Shown here piece by piece: positions 61,371 to 64,000 of a stretch of 64,000 bases of DNA. The notes beneath the pieces were generated by a model. That model saw nothing but the letters and a program-made list of their open reading frames with translations. It was not told where the DNA came from and searched no databases. Both the position numbers and the translations under genes were made by a program. The DNA lies in assembly GCA_040507225.1 (NCBI GenBank), contig JBEVVG010000001.1, forward strand, positions 558,001 to 622,000, in the 5' to 3' direction. This DNA comes from Thiodiazotropha sp040507225. Lineage in GTDB: Bacteria > Pseudomonadota > Gammaproteobacteria > Chromatiales > Chromatiaceae. The stretch's first letter is position 1, and every line of letters starts with the position of its first letter.

Positions 61371-63692
61371 ATGAATGGGATTCTGATCGGGTTCGTGGCG
61401 GGGGCGGCCGGGTTCCACCTCCTGAGTGCCACACCAGGCTTGTGGTGGACCGCACTGTGCCTGCCCGCACTGTTGCTGTGGCGAACTCCGCGCCTGCGTC
61501 CCTGGGTGGCTGTGTGGTTGGGCGGATGCTGGAGTCTGGTCCAGGTCAATGATCAGATGGCGCACTGGCTCCCGCGGCACCTGGAAGGCCAGGATCTGAT
61601 CCTGCAGGGTATCGTAGAGGATCTGCCGAGGGTAGACGCACGGCTGCAACGGTTTCAGCTCAAGGTGGATTCGCTGCAGGACCCGCAAGGCAATCCAGTG
61701 CCGGTCTCCCGCCTTCAACTCAGCTGGTTCGGTCGCTCTGATCTGCTCCAGGCGGGGGAGACCTGGCGGCTCAAGGTCCGTCTCAGGCAACCCCGGGGGC
61801 TGCACAATCCCGCTGGATATGACCGCGAAAGGGGGCTGATGTCGAAACGCCTGGGTGCGCTGGGGTATGTGCGTGAATGGACGCATAACAGGCGTATCGA
61901 ACCTCCCTCAACCCGGGGTGCTGTGGACAGGCTGCGCCAGGCGATTGCCCGGGGTCTCGAGGAATTCACCGCAAATTCCCGCGCCGCGGCACTTTTCAGA
62001 GCGCTCGCGATCGGTGACCGGCGGGGTCTGAGCGACCGGGACTGGCGGATATTCACCCGCACCGGCACCAACCACCTGATGGCCATATCCGGTTTGCACA
62101 TCGGCATCGTTGCCGGCTGGGCACTGTGGCTGGGAAGTCGATTATGGCGCCGTAGCGAATGGCTTTGCCAGCGCTATGCGGCGCTCAGGGCCGGGGCCTG
62201 GCTGGCGCTGCTGCTGGCGATCGGGTATGCCGCGCTGGCCGGCTTTTCCCTGCCCACCCAACGGGCGCTGCTGATGTTGGGGGTGGTATTGGGTGGAGTG
62301 ATCCTGGGATTCCGGATCTCCCTGGGTAAAAGCCTGCTATGGGCGTTGTTTCTGGTGNNNNNNNNNNTTCTGGTGGTGCTGGTGGATCCATTGGCGCCGC
62401 TAGAGGCAGGTTTCTGGCTCTCATTTCTGGCGGTCGGCAGTATCTGGTGGATTGCCGCGGGTCGTCTGGAGTCCGCAGCGGGGTGGCGCCAGGCCCTGGT
62501 CATCCAGGGGGCGGTAACACTCGGACTGGTGCCCATGCTGTTTCTGCTGTTCGGCCAGGCCTCGCTGATCGCCCCGTTGGTCAACCTGATCATGGTGCCC
62601 TGGTTCAGCCTGGTGCTAGTGCCTCTTCTGCTGCTCGGACTGCCTCTCTTGATCTGGCCTGATGCAGCGACTTTGTGGTTTGCGGGGCTGGGCCACCTGG
62701 CGGATCTGAGCCTGGGTCTGCTGGAAGGCTGTGCTGCACTGTCATGGGCCGCTGTGAGTATGCCTCAAGCCGGGCTCTGGGTGTGGCTGCTGGCGCTTAT
62801 GGGAGTGCTGCTTGGGTTGCTGCCACGAGGTGTGCCGGGACGTTGGATGGGATTGTGGATGTGTCTTCCTGTGTTGGTTGTGCAGCCTGAGCGGCCGGTC
62901 CCGGGAGGCTTCTGGCTGACCTTGCTGGATGTGGGACAGGGACTGGCCTGCGTGGTCGAAACCCGCAACCATGTGTTGCTCTATGACACCGGTCCTGGGG
63001 CTGCGAATGGGTACAGCGCAGCCGCTGCGGTGATTGAGCCCTATCTGCTGTCCCGGGGCCGGAGCAGGATTGACCGGTTGATCCTGAGCAACGGAGATCA
63101 GGATCATGCCGGTGGTGCGACTTTCCTGAAAAGCGCGCTTGCGGTGCTTTCGACGCTGAGTGGCGAGTCCGCGCGGGTCGGGGATGCCGAAGCCTGTGAA
63201 TCTGGCCTGCAGTGGGACTGGGACGGGGTGAGTTTCCGCATCCTACATCCTGCGCCTGGAGATCGATTCAACGACTCGAACAACCGTTCCTGCGTACTAC
63301 AGGTGGAAAGCGGAGGACACCGGGTGCTGCTGCCCGGTGATGTCGAAAAAGACGCAGAACAACGACTGGTCGCGCGTTATCCTGACTCACTCCAGTCGCA
63401 GATTCTCATTGCTTCGCATCATGGCTCGGCGGGTGCTTCGAGCCCCGCATGGGTCGAAGCGGTTCAGCCAGACTGGGTCCTGTTCTCGACCGGGTACAGA
63501 AACTCGTATGGCTTTCCCAGGGCATCGGTGGTGGATCGCTGGCGCGCTCAGGGGGCGGCCACTTTGAACACCGCGGATTGTGGGTCGATCCGTTTTCGGG
63601 TCGAGCCGGGGACGGCTCTCGAGCCGCCCCGACGCCATTGCGTTGAAGAGAAACACTATTGGCAGAATTGCACGGTTTCGGAAAACCGTTGA
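61371..63692 (+). CDS. comEC: DNA uptake channel protein ComEC/Rec2
   Basis: Inner-membrane channel for natural transformation, carrying single strands into the cytoplasm. It has about 773 residues: N-terminal DUF4131/OB-like part, the Competence membrane core (~210-490; 'FTRTGTNHLMAISGLHIGIVAGW') and a C-terminal metallo-beta-lactamase domain ('LDVGQGLACVVETR', 'NGDQDHAGG', 'ASHHGSAG'). Ten N at 62358-62367 interrupt it; the frame is intact on both sides. It is followed by exbB. Confidence 0.93.
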   Translation: MNGILIGFVAGAAGFHLLSATPGLWWTALCLPALLLWRTPRLRPWVAVWLGGCWSLVQVNDQMAHWLPRHLEGQDLILQGIVEDLPRVDARLQRFQLKVDSLQDPQGNPVPVSRLQLSWFGRSDLLQAGETWRLKVRLRQPRGLHNPAGYDRERGLMSKRLGALGYVREWTHNRRIEPPSTRGAVDRLRQAIARGLEEFTANSRAAALFRALAIGDRRGLSDRDWRIFTRTGTNHLMAISGLHIGIVAGWALWLGSRLWRRSEWLCQRYAALRAGAWLALLLAIGYAALAGFSLPTQRALLMLGVVLGGVILGFRISLGKSLLWALFLVXXXXLVVLVDPLAPLEAGFWLSFLAVGSIWWIAAGRLESAAGWRQALVIQGAVTLGLVPMLFLLFGQASLIAPLVNLIMVPWFSLVLVPLLLLGLPLLIWPDAATLWFAGLGHLADLSLGLLEGCAALSWAAVSMPQAGLWVWLLALMGVLLGLLPRGVPGRWMGLWMCLPVLVVQPERPVPGGFWLTLLDVGQGLACVVETRNHVLLYDTGPGAANGYSAAAAVIEPYLLSRGRSRIDRLILSNGDQDHAGGATFLKSALAVLSTLSGESARVGDAEACESGLQWDWDGVSFRILHPAPGDRFNDSNNRSCVLQVESGGHRVLLPGDVEKDAEQRLVARYPDSLQSQILIASHHGSAGASSPAWVEAVQPDWVLFSTGYRNSYGFPRASVVDRWRAQGAATLNTADCGSIRFRVEPGTALEPPRRHCVEEKHYWQNCTVSENR
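62358..62367. other. Assembly gap of 10 N inside comEC
   Basis: The eight bases TTCTGGTG stand on both sides of the N-run. Collapsing the repeat would remove 18 bases (six codons) and keep the frame, giving 'LFLVVLVDPLAPLEAG', close to the family. The gap is probably an unmerged contig overlap. Confidence 0.8.
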
Positions 63693-63836
63693 TCACCAGT
63701 CACGCGGGGTCGCAAGGGCGTTACCCAGGGTTGGGCAACCAGCCGGTTTATCGAGTATGATTCTGCGTTGGCCACAAGGTCCGATACAATCGCAGTGTGA
63801 CCTGTTAAACAAGACAATGAACAAGGAATCAGATAC

Positions 63837-64000
63837 GTGTTTGAGTTAGTGAAATCCGGTGGCTTGCTGATGCTGCCCATCATTGCCTGTTCCATCGCGG
63901 CTCTGGGAATAGTCATCGAACGGTTCTGGTCACTGCAGCGCAAGAAGGTCATGCCCAACTACCTGATGAAGCAGATCCTTCAGCTTCACAAGGATAAAAA
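63837..64000 (+). CDS. exbB: MotA/TolQ/ExbB proton channel protein, partial
   Basis: GTG start at 63837 with AAGGA 9 bases upstream; 54 residues are visible before the window ends. 'VKSGGLLMLPIIACSIAALGIVIERFW' (in part) is the first membrane helix of ExbB/TolQ-type proton channels, followed by 'LQRKKVMP'. In this comEC neighbourhood it is normally followed by exbD, msbA and lpxK, which favours ExbB over TolQ. It energises outer-membrane transport through TonB or a related partner. Confidence 0.88.
   Translation, partial: MFELVKSGGLLMLPIIACSIAALGIVIERFWSLQRKKVMPNYLMKQILQLHKDK

Noticed and set aside
1..64000. CRISPR arrays, tRNA/rRNA genes, prophage or intact IS
   Set aside because: No regularly spaced direct repeats, no cloverleaf with a CCA end, and no transposase or phage gene was seen on either strand.

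Overview
The window is about 64 kb of chromosome from a gammaproteobacterium, probably a sulfur oxidiser. The points in favour are a dissimilatory-type ATP sulfurylase (sat), recC-recB-recD in that order, a lolC-lolD / DUF2062 / comEC / exbB run, a type II secretion operon, an XrtA/PEP-CTERM regulatory block and a complete System I cytochrome c maturation operon. The gene style resembles Sedimenticola/Thiodiazotropha-type bacteria; that placement is inferred from memory of gene content, not from a search. No tRNA, rRNA, CRISPR array, prophage or intact insertion sequence was seen. The main core is housekeeping; the unusual material lies in a few intergenic gaps and around 36-46 kb. Layout: 1-5.4 kb (minus) holds the type II secretion genes gspG-H-I-J-K-L-M-N, tightly overlapped, with gspN cut by the window edge and gspE/F absent upstream. 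A 182-bp nested inverted repeat separates them from the divergent PEP-CTERM block prsK-prsR-prsT, an outer-membrane polysaccharide export lipoprotein and a stand-alone tyrosine autokinase (5.9-14.1 kb). That block stops without an exosortase, a chain-length protein or glycosyltransferases. 14.7-17.5 kb: the proton-translocating transhydrogenase pntAA-pntAB-pntB. 17.7-27.3 kb: hrpA, a YchJ-like SEC-C protein, a lytic transglycosylase, PilZ and DUF1631 proteins, a small conserved-looking protein and an HDOD protein. 27.4-36 kb: recCBD. 36-41.6 kb: a rhodanese, a methyltransferase, sat with its terminator, a 42-codon gene with a near-consensus sigma70 promoter, a divergent B12-type radical SAM enzyme and an unknown protein. 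41.9-45 kb: a secreted protein with two PKD domains and nine CxxCH haem motifs, preceded by a near-perfect PHO box. 45.2-48.3 kb: a DNA alkylation repair protein, a cluster of palindromes and an EF-G-like GTPase. 48.7-55.7 kb (minus): ccmABCDEFGHI. 56.2-58.5 kb (minus): a 46-codon membrane peptide, a Rieske protein, a divergent TrpD2-like protein with a strong promoter, and a small secreted protein. 58.7-64 kb: lolC-lolD, DUF2062, comEC (containing a 10-N assembly gap) and the start of exbB. How the genes fit together: the ccm operon supplies the covalent haem attachment that the nine-haem protein needs, and the type II secretion genes offer a possible route for it to the cell surface. PrsK-PrsR would control polysaccharide and PEP-CTERM genes, most of which must lie elsewhere. 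Two copies of a ~140-bp element sit at exactly the same place, abutting the Shine-Dalgarno of two unrelated genes (36447-36587 and 48333-48470); the target-site duplication forms part of each ribosome-binding site.
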